DNA of 64,000 bases from JANLVI01 sp031363915. Lineage in GTDB: Bacteria > Vulcanimicrobiota > Vulcanimicrobiia > Vulcanimicrobiales > Vulcanimicrobiaceae. The stretch is taken from positions 1 through 64,000 of the forward strand of contig JANLVI010000002.1 of assembly GCA_031363915.1 (NCBI GenBank), written 5' to 3'. Below the pieces are notes generated by a model. It had not been told where the DNA came from and made no database searches. It saw only the letters and a program-made list of their open reading frames with translations. Every line of letters starts with the position of its first letter. The first letter of the stretch is position 1. Shown here in pieces: positions 34,314 through 45,178 of this stretch. The position numbers and the translations under genes are program-made.

Positions 34314-36343
34314 CGATTCTTGCGAATCATCGCAGCCGCGGCCGGACACGCGAATGCCTTGGCAAACGCCGGGAAGTTCGAGAGCGTGCCGATCACGCGC
34401 CACTTGCCCAGCGGATGCGGGTCGGAGGCTGCGAGTAATTGGGCGAACTCCGGACGGATTGCGCCCGCCCACACTTGCCCGTAGGCGAGGAAGAAGCGCT
34501 GTTCGGGCGTGTAGCCGTCGATCTTCTTGTGAGCTTTGTACTGTGCGGTTTTCTGGAACGCGCGGTACGCGATCGTGATGCCGCCAAGATCGGCGATCGC
34601 TTCACCCTGTTCGAGCTTGCCGTTGCCCTTGAGGCCCGGCACGACATCGAAGCTGGAGAACTCATCGACGATGCACTTCGCACGCGCATCGAACGCGACG
34701 GCGTCGGCGGTCTGCCACCAATCCACTTGGTTTCCGTCGGCATCGAATTTGCGGCCCGAATCATCGAAGCCGTGCGTCATCTCGTGGCCGATCACCGCGC
34801 CGATCGCGCCGTAGTTTACCGCATCGTCCGCTAAGGGGCTGAAGAACGGCGGCCGCAAGATGCCGGCCGGAAACGAGATGTCGTTGTACGAGGAACGATA
34901 GTATGCGTTCACGGTCGGAGGCGACATGTTCCAGGTCGTGCGGTCGGTAAGTTTGCCGATGCGCGCTTCCTCGCGGTCGGAGCCAAACGACCGGGTGGCA
35001 AGCGAATTGCCGACATACGGTCCATCGGTAATCGTCACGGCCGAGTAATCGATGAACCGGTCCGGATATCCGATCTTCTTGCCGAACGACGTGAGTTTCC
35101 TGAGCGCGTACGTTTTGGTTTGCGAACTCATCCAGGACAGGGTCGGGATATCTTCGCCGAGTGTGGTCTGCAAGTTCTCGACGAGTGAGAGCGCGCGCGA
35201 CTTTGCGGCCGGCGGGAAGAACTTCTTCACGTACGCCTCACCGAGCGCTTCGCCCAGCTGACCGTCGGTCTGCTGCACGCAGCGTTTCCAACGTGGGAGC
35301 TGTTCGGTGGAGCCCGTGAATGCGGAGAGTACGGTGAACGAAGCATCGACATAGCGTTTCGGCAACACTTCGCTGTAGGCATTGATCAGAAAGAATGATA
35401 AATAGCTCCTCCACACCGGGAGCGGTGTTGCGACGAGCAGTTTATCGAAGGCACCCAGACTATCGGGCAACGTGACGTTGAACTTCGTATCGGGCGTCGC
35501 AAGGTAGCGGCCGAGGTAGGTTGGCCACGCAACGTCGGGCGCGATCTTCTGCAGATCGGCTACCGTCATGGGGTGATAGGTTTTTGCGGGGTCGCGTAAA
35601 TCCGCGCGCGGAGGGCGGGCTTTCGCAAACTCCGTTTCAAGAGCGATGATCGCTTGAGCATCCGATTGCGCTTGCGCATCGGGGATCCCACGAAAGCCTT
35701 CAGTTGCAGCGATGTACGTCGCGTAGACGGCGCGCAATTTTTTCGACTGGTCGTCGTCTTTGAGATAGTAATCGCGATCCGGAAGGGCGAGCTGCCCCGG
35801 GCTCACGCTCAGGATCGTGCGACTGGAATCTTTGCGATCCGGCGCCGGTTCGAGCCCCCAACCGGCGGCCGTCCCGATGTGATCGATGCGCACGATCTCG
35901 GCGTTCACATCCGCCGTCGACGCGATCGCGTCGATTTTCGCGAGCTCCGCTTTGAGCGGACCGAGGTCCGCCGCTTCGATGGCCGGCTCGTTCATGCACG
36001 AGCGGTAAAACGTGCCAATCTTCTGCTCGTTACTCCCGGCCGGTGCCGCCGTGTTGGTCGCCGCAGACTCGAGAATCGCATGCAGCGCGTCGTCGTTTTG
36101 GTCCTGGAGGATCTCGAAGTTGCCATAGCTCGGATAGGCTGCCGGGATCGGGTGCAACTTCGACCAGTTGCCGGTTGCGAATTGGCTAAAATCATCGCAC
36201 GCTTTGCACGTATGGTCGATGTTGGCAAGATCGAGTCCCACCTTGATCGACGGCGTTGACGTACCGGTCGCTGAGAGTCCGGCCGTGGCCGTGAGCGAGA
36301 CAACGGCGACAATCGCCGTAGCACGAAGAAGAAAACGAAGCAT
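34298..36343 (-). CDS. exported M13-family (neprilysin/PepO) zinc metallopeptidase
   Basis: This 681-residue protein has a signal peptide (MLRFLLRATAIVAVVSLTA then GLSA) and the two-domain M13 layout. The N-terminal half has CKACDDFSQFATGNW near residue 45 and a long helical lobe; the catalytic C-terminal half has NAYYRSSYNDISFPAGIL near residue 480, the zinc motif VIGHEMTHGFDD near 515 and the third ligand with GEAIADLGGITIA near 578. The C-terminus ends RCEIW, the CxxW closure typical of the family. It probably degrades periplasmic or imported peptides. It is upstream of and overlaps the DUF998 gene. Confidence 0.93.
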   Translation of the reverse strand: MLRFLLRATAIVAVVSLTATAGLSATGTSTPSIKVGLDLANIDHTCKACDDFSQFATGNWSKLHPIPAAYPSYGNFEILQDQNDDALHAILESAATNTAAPAGSNEQKIGTFYRSCMNEPAIEAADLGPLKAELAKIDAIASTADVNAEIVRIDHIGTAAGWGLEPAPDRKDSSRTILSVSPGQLALPDRDYYLKDDDQSKKLRAVYATYIAATEGFRGIPDAQAQSDAQAIIALETEFAKARPPRADLRDPAKTYHPMTVADLQKIAPDVAWPTYLGRYLATPDTKFNVTLPDSLGAFDKLLVATPLPVWRSYLSFFLINAYSEVLPKRYVDASFTVLSAFTGSTEQLPRWKRCVQQTDGQLGEALGEAYVKKFFPPAAKSRALSLVENLQTTLGEDIPTLSWMSSQTKTYALRKLTSFGKKIGYPDRFIDYSAVTITDGPYVGNSLATRSFGSDREEARIGKLTDRTTWNMSPPTVNAYYRSSYNDISFPAGILRPPFFSPLADDAVNYGAIGAVIGHEMTHGFDDSGRKFDADGNQVDWWQTADAVAFDARAKCIVDEFSSFDVVPGLKGNGKLEQGEAIADLGGITIAYRAFQKTAQYKAHKKIDGYTPEQRFFLAYGQVWAGAIRPEFAQLLAASDPHPLGKWRVIGTLSNFPAFAKAFACPAAAAMIRKNRCEIW

Positions 36344-36432
36344 AGATCCTCCGAAGCGGCCGATATGGTGCCCTCTTTGACGAGCGCAATCGATGCCCTC
36401 GCGAGCGCGATCCGGCGAACCGTGGTCTTGCT

Positions 36433-37335
36433 TCAGTGCCGCCGGATGGTCGCGCGCATAGCGTGCCGGTCGGCGATCGAAAAGTAGAGCCAGATGCGAT
36501 CGTCATTGACGATTGCCGAGGCGGCAAATGCGATATCCGTGTCCTCGGCAAAGCGCCGTTCACCCGGGATCACAATGGGGTGTTCGCATCGGGCCAACAC
36601 GCGTGTGAACATTCGGTCGAACACGACCCACCCGATTCGCCATTCGGCTGCGCGCGTCGCGCCGTTGTAGAACATGACCGGGAGCTTGCCTGGACCGGAA
36701 ATAATCGGTCCGGTACTCAGGTGCCAGTTATCCCAGCCATTGCGGGCTACGAAGAGCGGCGGCTGGACGGTCCAAGGGCCTCCGACGTGCGATGAGGCGG
36801 CGATCCCGATTTTGGAACGACCTTCATGGGCGTATTCGAAAAAGAGTCGCCAGCTGCCGTCCTCGGCTCGAACGATCTCGGCTTCTTTTGGATTTTGTTC
36901 GGTCGCGCTCGAGGCTAGTGCGATCCCGCGCTTTTCGAGTTTCTCAAGCGTCGGACCGGACGCCAGGAGTAACTCACCGCGTTTGAGGTGCTCGTTCCAG
37001 CCGCTGTAATAGACGTAATACTTGCCGTTTGAATAGGCAACCGTGGGATCCTCGCAACCGCCGCTATCGTAAGAATTCGGCACGTCGGCGCCGGGCGGGA
37101 TAACGGGACTTGCTCCAAGGGCAAAATTCAACCCGTCGAGCGACAAGCCACGGTGAATACGCGCAACTTTCTCAGAAGCGATTTCGGAATAATTCACCAC
37201 GCGCAACAGCAATTCGTAGCGGTCGCTTTCGTGCCAAACAAATGGGCTGAGTTTGTACATATCATGTAGCTCGAGCGAGCACGCGTAAGCAATCTCGTGC
37301 AACGCCTCGAGGCTAAAGTCGTGTGTATTTTCCAT
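36433..37335 (-). CDS. GH130-like five-bladed beta-propeller protein (glycoside phosphorylase/hydrolase type)
   Basis: This 300-residue protein without signal peptide resembles glycoside hydrolase family 130 and related GH43/GH32-fold proteins. Visible propeller features are GGCEDPTVAYSNGKYYVYY near residue 92 (the EDP motif), an acidic KEAEIVRAEDGSW segment near 150, GPWTVQPPLF near 186, DNWHLSTGPIISG near 203, FYNGATRAAEWRIGWVVFD near 221 and a final EDTDIAFAASAIV near 266. GH130 enzymes are phosphorylases or hydrolases acting on beta-mannosides. Catalytic residues differ among subgroups, so the reaction is uncertain. The gene stands alone on the minus strand. Confidence 0.65.
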   Translation of the reverse strand: MENTHDFSLEALHEIAYACSLELHDMYKLSPFVWHESDRYELLLRVVNYSEIASEKVARIHRGLSLDGLNFALGASPVIPPGADVPNSYDSGGCEDPTVAYSNGKYYVYYSGWNEHLKRGELLLASGPTLEKLEKRGIALASSATEQNPKEAEIVRAEDGSWRLFFEYAHEGRSKIGIAASSHVGGPWTVQPPLFVARNGWDNWHLSTGPIISGPGKLPVMFYNGATRAAEWRIGWVVFDRMFTRVLARCEHPIVIPGERRFAEDTDIAFAASAIVNDDRIWLYFSIADRHAMRATIRRH

Positions 37336-37408
37336 TACCTGATAGTCTACCCAGGCATTAAGGACGTAGCCGTGTGCGCGCTTACAAATCCGGTGTGGTC
37401 GCCGTTCG

Positions 37409-37711
37409 TTAGAGTAGCTTCGCGAACGTCTCGCCGAGGCGGCGCATCTCGGTCTCGTCGAGGCCGCCGTCGCTTGCCCGTACGCACTCGGTCATACTAC
37501 TGACCATCAGCTGTACCATCGCACGGTCGAGCGCGCCGCGGGCGGCCGACATCTGCTGCACGATGTCGTGGCAGTCGGCCCGCTCGTCGATCATGCGCTG
37601 GACCGCGCGAACCTGGCCTTCGAGGCGCCGTAGCCGCGATTTCAGCGAACTCGTCTCGGCTGGTGGGAGCATCAGCTCACGCCGGGGGGATGCTTTCGTC
37701 TTGGCTGACAT
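37409..37711 (-). CDS. CsoR/CstR-type metal- or persulfide-sensing repressor
   Basis: This 100-residue four-helix DUF156 repressor binds GC-rich inverted repeats and releases DNA on ligand binding. The core is SRLRRLEGQVRAVQRMIDE, then DCHDIVQQMSAARGALDRAM, then SSMTECVRAS. Copper-sensing CsoR needs Cys-His-Cys with the histidine four residues before the second cysteine; here that place is serine, leaving two cysteines (residues about 47 and 76). That is the pattern of CstR, which senses reactive sulfur by cysteine persulfide chemistry. It diverges from an RND pump whose downstream partner is a DUF2892 protein, a family often linked to sulfur stress. The start is the ATG of MSAKTKASPRR; longer reading overlaps the pump. 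Confidence 0.82.
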   Translation of the reverse strand: MSAKTKASPRRELMLPPAETSSLKSRLRRLEGQVRAVQRMIDERADCHDIVQQMSAARGALDRAMVQLMVSSMTECVRASDGGLDETEMRRLGETFAKLL

Positions 37712-37722
37712 ATGCCTCACTA

Positions 37723-37763
37723 TACCCCACAGGGTACCCTTGCGTATACCCCCCGGGGTATGC
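37723..37763. promoter_or_regulatory. paired CsoR/CstR-type operators in the divergent promoter
   Basis: Between the repressor and RND gene are two G-tract inverted repeats: TACCCCACAGGGTA at 37723-37736 and, 10 bases further on, ATACCCCCCGGGGTAT at 37746-37761. Central GC tracts flanked by AT-containing ends (TACCCCnnGGGGTA) are the known operator type of the CsoR/RcnR/CstR family. The right copy ends about 14 nt before the pump's ATG, so bound repressor would block the pump and its own promoter. Confidence 0.78.
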
Positions 37764-37775
37764 GAAGATGGTGGC

Positions 37776-40700
37776 ATGGCCGGTTCTTCGCCCGTCGCAC
37801 GGCTGGTGCGCACGTTTCTCGATTCCAAGCTGACGGGATTGCTCATCGCGGCGAGCACGCTGTTCGGGATCGGAGCGCTGCTCGCGACGCCGCGCGAAGA
37901 GAATCCGCGCATCACCGTGCCGACCGCAATCGTCTCGACCGACGTGCTGGGCCGCTCGCGCGACGAAATCCAGCGACTGGTCACGCTACCGCTCGAACGC
38001 CTCGTCGGCCAAATCGCGAACATCGATCACGTCTACACCTCATCGAGCGACGGCAACTCGACGATCACGATCCGCTACAAGGTCGGCACCGATACGAATC
38101 AGGCATATGTCGACCTCTACACGCGATTGCTCGGCAACCGGGCGATCTTGCCCGCCGATGCCGCGGCGCCCGTCGTCAGCCGGATCGACATCGACGATGT
38201 GCCGATTGCCGTCCTCACGCTCTCTTCGCACGCCGCCTCCGATGCGACACTGCGTGCGGCGGCATATCGCCTGAGCGATGCGCTCGATCCGATCGAAGGC
38301 ATCGGCACGCTCACCCTGTACGGGGGTCGCTTGCCGGCCGTCAACGTCATCCTCGATCCCCGCAAGATGCAGGGGTACGGCGTCAGCTTTGGCGGCATCG
38401 AAACAGCGCTCGCGGCGGTCGGCGAACGCGATGCCGGCTACGCCTCGGACCATATCACGCGCGAGTCGATTCGCGCCGGCAGTCCCTTCGCCAATGCCGC
38501 CGATATCGCGCGGGCAACCGTCGGCGTGCGCGACGGCGCGAGCATCGCGCTCGGCGAGATCGCAACCGTCACGCGCGGCTACGAGAGACGTGAGTCGTAC
38601 GCGTGGTACTCGAAGCGCGGAGATGGGCGCGATGTTCCGGCCGTGAGCGTCGCAATCGCCAAACGCAGCGACGCGAACGCCGTCTCCGTCGCCGATGCCG
38701 TTCTTGCCGCCTCGTCCGCCGTGGCGTTGCCGGCCGGCATGCAACTCGCGGTCACACGCAACGATGGCGCAAAAGCGAACGACGCCGTCAACGAACTCTT
38801 GCAGCGGTTGATCGAAGCAATCGCGATCGTTTCGGTGCTCCTCTTCTTCACGCTCGGCTGGCGTGAGGCGGCGATCGTTGCGCTCGCCATCCCGATCACG
38901 CTGTTCATCACGCTCGGCACCGGAATGCTTTTGCACCAGTCGATCAACCGCATCACGCTTTTCGCGCTGATCCTCTCGCTCGGACTCTTGGTCGACGACG
39001 CGATCGTGGTGATCGAGAACATCCATCGTCGTTCGGCAACAGCGACCTCCGATGTTCGCACGGCGATCGTCGATGCCGTGGCTGAAGTCGGCACGCCGAC
39101 GATCCTTGCGACCCTGACGGTCATTCTCGCGTTCGTTCCGATGGCATTCGTAACGGGCCTCATGGGCCCGTACATGCGGCCGATTCCGATCAACGTGCCC
39201 GTAGCGATGCTCGCGTCGCTCGGCGTTGCGTTCATCGTCACACCCTGGGCTGCGAAACGTTTCTTGCGCCCAAAAGCGCACGGCGACGCGCGGCCGGAGC
39301 CGTGGCTCATCCGCCGCTATCGTACGCTCTTAGCCGGACTACTCGACAACGGCGGACGCCGCCGCGCGTTCTTCACCGTCCTCGTAGTGGCACTTCTGCT
39401 CGCATTCGCGCTACCGGTGGTCGGAATGGTTCAATTCCGGATGCTGCCCGCGCAAAACGAGAAGACCTTCGTAGTCGCGATCGACGAACCGATCGGTACC
39501 GATATCGAACGCACGCGCGCCGCTACCCTTGCTGTGGAACGCGCATTGCTCGCCGAGGGCGACGTGCACGACGTCGAGGCGTTCGTCGGGCGTCACTCCG
39601 TGCCCGACTTCAACGGCGTGCTGCGCGGATCGCTCTTCCGTGATGCGGCGTGGTATGCCGATCTGCGCGTGAATATCGTGCCGCCGGGCGCGCGCCGCAG
39701 TGCAAGCGAGGAAATCGTGCGCGATCTGCGGCCGCGCCTCGCGCTTGCTGCGGCGCCGTTCGCCGCTAGCGTCCGACTCGTCGAAGAGCCGCCGGGCCCG
39801 CCGGTGCGCGCGACAATTCTGGGCGTCGTCGAAGGTCCAGATCCCCTCGTGCGCGCAAGAATCGCGCGAGCACTCGCAACGCGGCTACGCGCGGAACCCG
39901 GCGTCGTCGACGTCGCTACGAGCGAAAAAACGCAGCCGCAGCGTACGCGCGTACACATCGATCTGCGCCGCGCGGCGCTCAGCGGCGTTACGCCGAGCGT
40001 TGCCAGCGATGAAATTGCCGCCGCGTTCGGCGGTCTTGCGGTAACGACGATCCGCGATCCGCAAGCGCGCGATGCGATCCCTGTCGTCTTGCAATATCCA
40101 GCCGAGTTTCGAACGTCGTCCTCAGCGCTCGAGCACGCGATGATTCCCAGCACCACGGCGGCGGCAGTGTCCCTAGCTAGCATCGCAACCACCACCCGCG
40201 AGTCGACGCCGCCTGCATTGCAGCGTGAAGACGGTATCGACGTCACCTACGCCACGGGCGAAATGGCGGGCCGCAGTTCGACCTACGCCGTGATCGATCA
40301 ATTGATTGCGCTTGCGCGTTCGCCGCTTACGCCTGCCGGGTATCGCATTCGCTGGGACGGCGAATGGCAGCTCACGCTCGAGGTGTTCCGAGATCTCGGC
40401 GCGGCGATGGGCGTTGCAATCGTGCTGATCTACTTCGTGCTCGTCGCGCGCTTCGGTTCGCTGCGCACGCCGCTCGTCATCCTCAGCGCGATTCCGCTCG
40501 GCATGCTCGGCGTCTTACCGGGCTTTGCGCTCCTCGCTCCGGCCGGCGTCTACTTTAGCGCTACGGCGATGATCGGCGTGATCGCGCTCTCGGGCATCGT
40601 CGTGCGCAATTCGATCGTCCTGATCGAATTCGTCGAAGAACGGGTCGCCGGCGGCGCTGCACTGCGCGCGGCACTCATCGATGCCGGAACGATCCGCGCG

Positions 40701-40922
40701 CGGCCGATCGTACTGACCGCGGCAGCCGGCATGCTCTCCGCCATCGTCATCGCGGCCGATCCGGTGTGGAGCGGTCTTGCGTGGGCGCTCGTTTTCGGCA
40801 TGGGCACGAGCGCGATGCTCTCGCTCTTCGTCATTCCGCTACTCTACGCGGGCAAAGCGCCCGCCGTCGTGCCCGTACCCGCACCGCACGAAGCGCTTCG
40901 TGCAGAAACCCTAGGAGTCTAA
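37776..40922 (+). CDS. RND-superfamily efflux pump, inner-membrane permease
   Basis: This 1048-residue AcrB-type permease has the expected layout: one N-terminal helix, a large periplasmic loop (residues about 40-340), a six-helix block, a second loop and a second six-helix block. Helix 4 carries the proton-relay acidic pair in LGLLVDDAIVVIENIHRR near residue 400. Other marks are REENPRITVPTAIV near 40 and the closing helices LVARFGSLRTPLVILSAIP. No periplasmic adaptor or outer-membrane factor lies beside it, so partners must be elsewhere or the pump works alone. The ATG is only 14 nt from the right operator, with no clear ribosome-binding site. Downstream is a DUF2892 gene, one base after the stop. 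Confidence 0.88.
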   Translation: MAGSSPVARLVRTFLDSKLTGLLIAASTLFGIGALLATPREENPRITVPTAIVSTDVLGRSRDEIQRLVTLPLERLVGQIANIDHVYTSSSDGNSTITIRYKVGTDTNQAYVDLYTRLLGNRAILPADAAAPVVSRIDIDDVPIAVLTLSSHAASDATLRAAAYRLSDALDPIEGIGTLTLYGGRLPAVNVILDPRKMQGYGVSFGGIETALAAVGERDAGYASDHITRESIRAGSPFANAADIARATVGVRDGASIALGEIATVTRGYERRESYAWYSKRGDGRDVPAVSVAIAKRSDANAVSVADAVLAASSAVALPAGMQLAVTRNDGAKANDAVNELLQRLIEAIAIVSVLLFFTLGWREAAIVALAIPITLFITLGTGMLLHQSINRITLFALILSLGLLVDDAIVVIENIHRRSATATSDVRTAIVDAVAEVGTPTILATLTVILAFVPMAFVTGLMGPYMRPIPINVPVAMLASLGVAFIVTPWAAKRFLRPKAHGDARPEPWLIRRYRTLLAGLLDNGGRRRAFFTVLVVALLLAFALPVVGMVQFRMLPAQNEKTFVVAIDEPIGTDIERTRAATLAVERALLAEGDVHDVEAFVGRHSVPDFNGVLRGSLFRDAAWYADLRVNIVPPGARRSASEEIVRDLRPRLALAAAPFAASVRLVEEPPGPPVRATILGVVEGPDPLVRARIARALATRLRAEPGVVDVATSEKTQPQRTRVHIDLRRAALSGVTPSVASDEIAAAFGGLAVTTIRDPQARDAIPVVLQYPAEFRTSSSALEHAMIPSTTAAAVSLASIATTTRESTPPALQREDGIDVTYATGEMAGRSSTYAVIDQLIALARSPLTPAGYRIRWDGEWQLTLEVFRDLGAAMGVAIVLIYFVLVARFGSLRTPLVILSAIPLGMLGVLPGFALLAPAGVYFSATAMIGVIALSGIVVRNSIVLIEFVEERVAGGAALRAALIDAGTIRARPIVLTAAAGMLSAIVIAADPVWSGLAWALVFGMGTSAMLSLFVIPLLYAGKAPAVVPVPAPHEALRAETLGV

Positions 40923-40923
40923 C

Positions 40924-41145
40924 ATGGCCTTCGCTCACTTTATGGCCGGCCCGGTCGGCCGCATCATCCGCTTCGCCCTCGGAATCGGACTCATCGCCTT
41001 CGGCCTGAGCTTACAGAATGGCGTCGGCATCGGACTTGCGATCTTCGGCATCGTGCCGCTCGTCGCAGGCATCATGAATTGGTGTCCGAGTGGCGTGCTC
41101 TTCGGACTGCCGTTGCGAGCGGCCGACGTTCTCAAACGCCGCTAA
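40924..41145 (+). CDS. DUF2892 (YgaP-type) small membrane protein
   Basis: This 73-residue protein has two transmembrane helices (IIRFALGIGLIAFGLSL and IGLAIFGIVPLVAGIMN) followed by the diagnostic NWCPSGVLFGLPLR. DUF2892 is the membrane part of the rhodanese YgaP, where it is thought to move or handle sulfur-containing anions; free-standing members often sit in operons for reactive sulfur. The start is one base after the RND stop, so the two are co-translated. The lone cysteine in the WCP motif could carry sulfur, consistent with a CstR-like regulator. This functional link is inference. Confidence 0.85.
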   Translation: MAFAHFMAGPVGRIIRFALGIGLIAFGLSLQNGVGIGLAIFGIVPLVAGIMNWCPSGVLFGLPLRAADVLKRR

Positions 41146-41177
41146 CGTACGTCAATATCCGAGCGGTCCGGCACGGC

Positions 41178-41905
41178 TCACACGGGCGGAGCCACGCGCG
41201 TCTCGGCGGCCGGACTCGCAAGCATTCGTTCGAGATCGGCAAATGCCGCGAGCGAGTCCGATCGAATCGCTCTGATACGTTGCCGCCAGTTCGCTTGCAA
41301 CGTGATGACCCGATATTCAAACGACAAAGCGTCGCCGACGGCGCGCGTCCACGCGGACGCAAAGAACGCGGCCCGCGGGTCGCCTTCGTGACGTAATGCC
41401 TGCGTGAGCTCGATGTACGCGGTCGCATGCGTCGCCAAAACGAGCGATATGGGCGCCGTCACGCGTTTCGATATGCCGCGACGCCGCAGGATCATGTGAA
41501 TCAAGGCTCGCCCGGTTCGAGCGTTCCCGTCTTCAAATGGATGGATCGTCTCGAATTGCGCGTGTGCGATCGCTGCTTGCCCGATCGCCGAGAGATCATC
41601 CCGCTTCGCAAAAATGCAGAGGTCGTGCGTGAGCGCCTCGACTTCTTGCTGCGGCGGCACATGAGCGGCAGAAGGCAGATGATAGGCACTGCCACCGATC
41701 CAATTTTGCGTCACGCGAAATGCACCGGCGCGGATTTTGGCACGGCCGCTTGCAAACAATTGCGCGTGGACGGCGAGAAGGGCTTCAATCGCTTCCTTGC
41801 CGCAATTGAAGGTTCCGCATACATCGCATCGACGTTGCCGAGTACGTCGCTCCACGGCCACGACCGGCGGATCGCGGCACTCGAAGGGCGATAGAAAAGC
41901 GGGAT
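41178..41905 (-). pseudogene. truncated, frameshifted Fic-domain gene
   Basis: The main frame shows a Fic core: QNWIGGSAYHLPSAAHVPP, AIAHAQFETIHPFEDGNART, then GRALIHMILRRRGISKRV. Upstream of about 41810, the matching N-terminal piece (WSDVLGNVDAMYAEPS) is in another frame, so an indel separates it from KEAIEALLAVHAQLF. The N-terminal domain before this is absent because fadA begins there, and the C-terminal winged-helix region typical of the long Fic proteins is also missing. The motif itself reads DGNARTGR rather than DGNGRTGR. Fic proteins transfer AMP to target proteins. Three defects argue for a dead remnant. Confidence 0.72.
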
Positions 41906-43079
<1,174 letters not shown>

Positions 43080-43087
<8 letters not shown>

Positions 43088-45176
43088 GAGCGAACTCCTT
43101 GCTGGATGCAGCGATCTTTCCACCGCGCTGCGCGATTTCGGCGAGTAGCGGTGCGACATCCCAACCGAATTCTTTCATCCGTGCGACGACCTTGGCCACG
43201 CCGACTTCATCGGCGTACCACATCGGGCCGCCGTGATGCGGCGGGAAGCCATACCCGTAGATGAAGACGATGTCCTCATCGCCCGGACGGAACGAGATGT
43301 CTTTCGATAACAGATCGGCGCCGACGTTGGCGAGCGCGTACGTGAGGCGCTCGATGATTTCGGTGTCGGTCACTTCGCGCGGTGCGATGCCGGCTTTCTT
43401 AACTTCTTCTTGCACGAGCGCGTCGAGTTCGGGATCGGCGATCGGTTCGCGATTGCCTTTCTCGTACTTGTAGAAACCTTTGCCCGTTTTTTGGCCCCAG
43501 CGTTTGGCTTCGTACATGCGATCGATGATGTTCGTGCGTTTCGCACCGAGCGCTTCGGAGCGCTCTTGTTGGATGTGCCAGAACACGTCGACGCCCGAGA
43601 GATCGAACGTCGCGAACGGACCCATCGCAAAGCCGAAATTCTTCATCACTTTGTCGATGCGTGAGGGTGAAATGCCCGATTCGAGGAGATACATCGCCTC
43701 ACGCGAGTAGTCGAAGAACATCCGGTTGCCGATAAACCCGAAAGCGTTGGCCGATACGACTGCGACTTTTTTCAGTGTCTTGCCAAGCTTCACGGCCGTC
43801 GCCAGCGTTTGCGGCGAGGTGTCTTTGCCGCGCACGATCTCGAGCAGCTTCATGATATTCGCCGGCGCGAAGAAATGCAGGCCAACGAACTGACCCGGAC
43901 GCTTCGTGACCGCCGCCATCTCATCGATGTCGAGCGTCGAGGTGTTCGAGGCGAGGATCGCCGAGGGTTTGGCGATCGCGTCGATCTTTGCGAAGACTTC
44001 CTTCTTCACGTCCATGTTCTCGAAGACGGCCTCGATGATGAGGTCGGCATCCGCGAGTTCGGCAAAGTCGCTCTCCCACGCAATCGACTGACCGCGCTTC
44101 CACGCTTCTTCTTGCGTCATGCGGCCTTTATCGACTTGATATTTGAACATACCGAAGACCATCGTCTTCGAGCGTTCGACAGCCTCATCGCTTGTCTCGA
44201 TGAGCGTGACGGGAATGTTGGCGTTCGCAAAGGTGATCGCGATGCCGGTCCCCATCGTGCCTGCGCCGACGACGCCGGCTTTTTTGATCTCAAGCGGCTC
44301 CGAGGGCGGGGCGCCGGGGATCTTGCTGAGTTCGCGTTCGGCAAAGAAGATGTGGCGCAGCGCAGCCGAGGGCTCCGAGCGAACGAGTTCTTCGAAGAGA
44401 CGCGCTTCGCGCGCGAGGCCGTGCGCGAAGTCGAGTTCGAGACCCGCAGCGACAGCGTCGATCAGCTTGTGCGCTGCGAAACCGCCGTTGTTTTCCGGCG
44501 GGACCATCTTGTGCGCTTGCGCGACAACGAACGGCACGGCGAAGAGGCCCATCCCCTTGATGCCAAGATCGGGTTTGCGGGCCGAGACACGGCGTTTGGG
44601 TTCTTTTGCTTTCGCGAGCATCGCGATCGCTGCATCGACGACGTTGCCGGAAACGACTTCATCGAGAATGCCGAGTTCTTTTGCTGCTTCGGCCTTATGC
44701 ATGTCGCCTTTGAGCATCACCTCGAGGGCTTTTTGCGCACCGATCAGACGCGGTAAGCGCTGCGTGCCGCCCGCACCCGGCAACAAGCCGAGTTTGATTT
44801 CGGGCAGGCCGAGTTTGGACTTCTCGGTTGCGATCCGGTAGTCGCAGGTGAGTGCGAGTTCCATGCCGCCACCGAGCGCCAGCCCGTCGATCGCTGCAAC
44901 GTAGGTTTTGTGGCTGCGTTCGACGGCAGCCATCACGTCGCGCGCGGTCTTCGTGTCGGGGCCGGGTTCGGTCGAAAAATCGTTGATGTCCGCGCCGCCG
45001 CTGAAGTTGCCGTTCGCGCCCGCGATGACCACGGCGCGCACGGATGCATCGGCTTCGGCAGCGTCGATCGCCGCGACCAGCTCCGCCGAGGCGGCGAAGC
45101 TCATTGCGTTGACCGGAGGGTTGTTCATCGTGATGATGCGGACGCCGTCGCGGTCGTCCGTGCCGAGCAGTGCCAT
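43080..45176 (-). CDS. fadB: bifunctional enoyl-CoA hydratase / 3-hydroxyacyl-CoA dehydrogenase
   Basis: This 698-residue fusion carries the second and third steps of beta-oxidation. Residues 1-190 are crotonase (GANGNFSGGADINDF near 55, DGLALGGGMELALTCDYRIA near 100, the catalytic region LLPGAGGTQRLPRLIG near 132). Residues about 300-480 are the NAD-binding dehydrogenase (VVGAGTMGTGIAITFANANI, HFFAPANIMKLLEIVRG with the catalytic His/Glu) and about 490-690 the C-terminal helical pair (FGFIGNRMFFDYSREAMYLL; DIVFIYGYGFPPHHGGPM). It is between fadE (2 nt) and fadA (overlap). Confidence 0.93.
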
Positions 45177-45178
45177 GA

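Noticed and set aside
37712..38023. Long N-terminal extension of the CsoR/CstR-type repressor
   Set aside because: It would cross the operators and overlap the RND gene; family members are about 90-105 residues.
38040..39281. Large minus-strand frame opposite the RND pump
   Set aside because: Arg/Asp-rich composition is that of an antisense shadow of a GC-rich gene; the plus strand has clear RND motifs.
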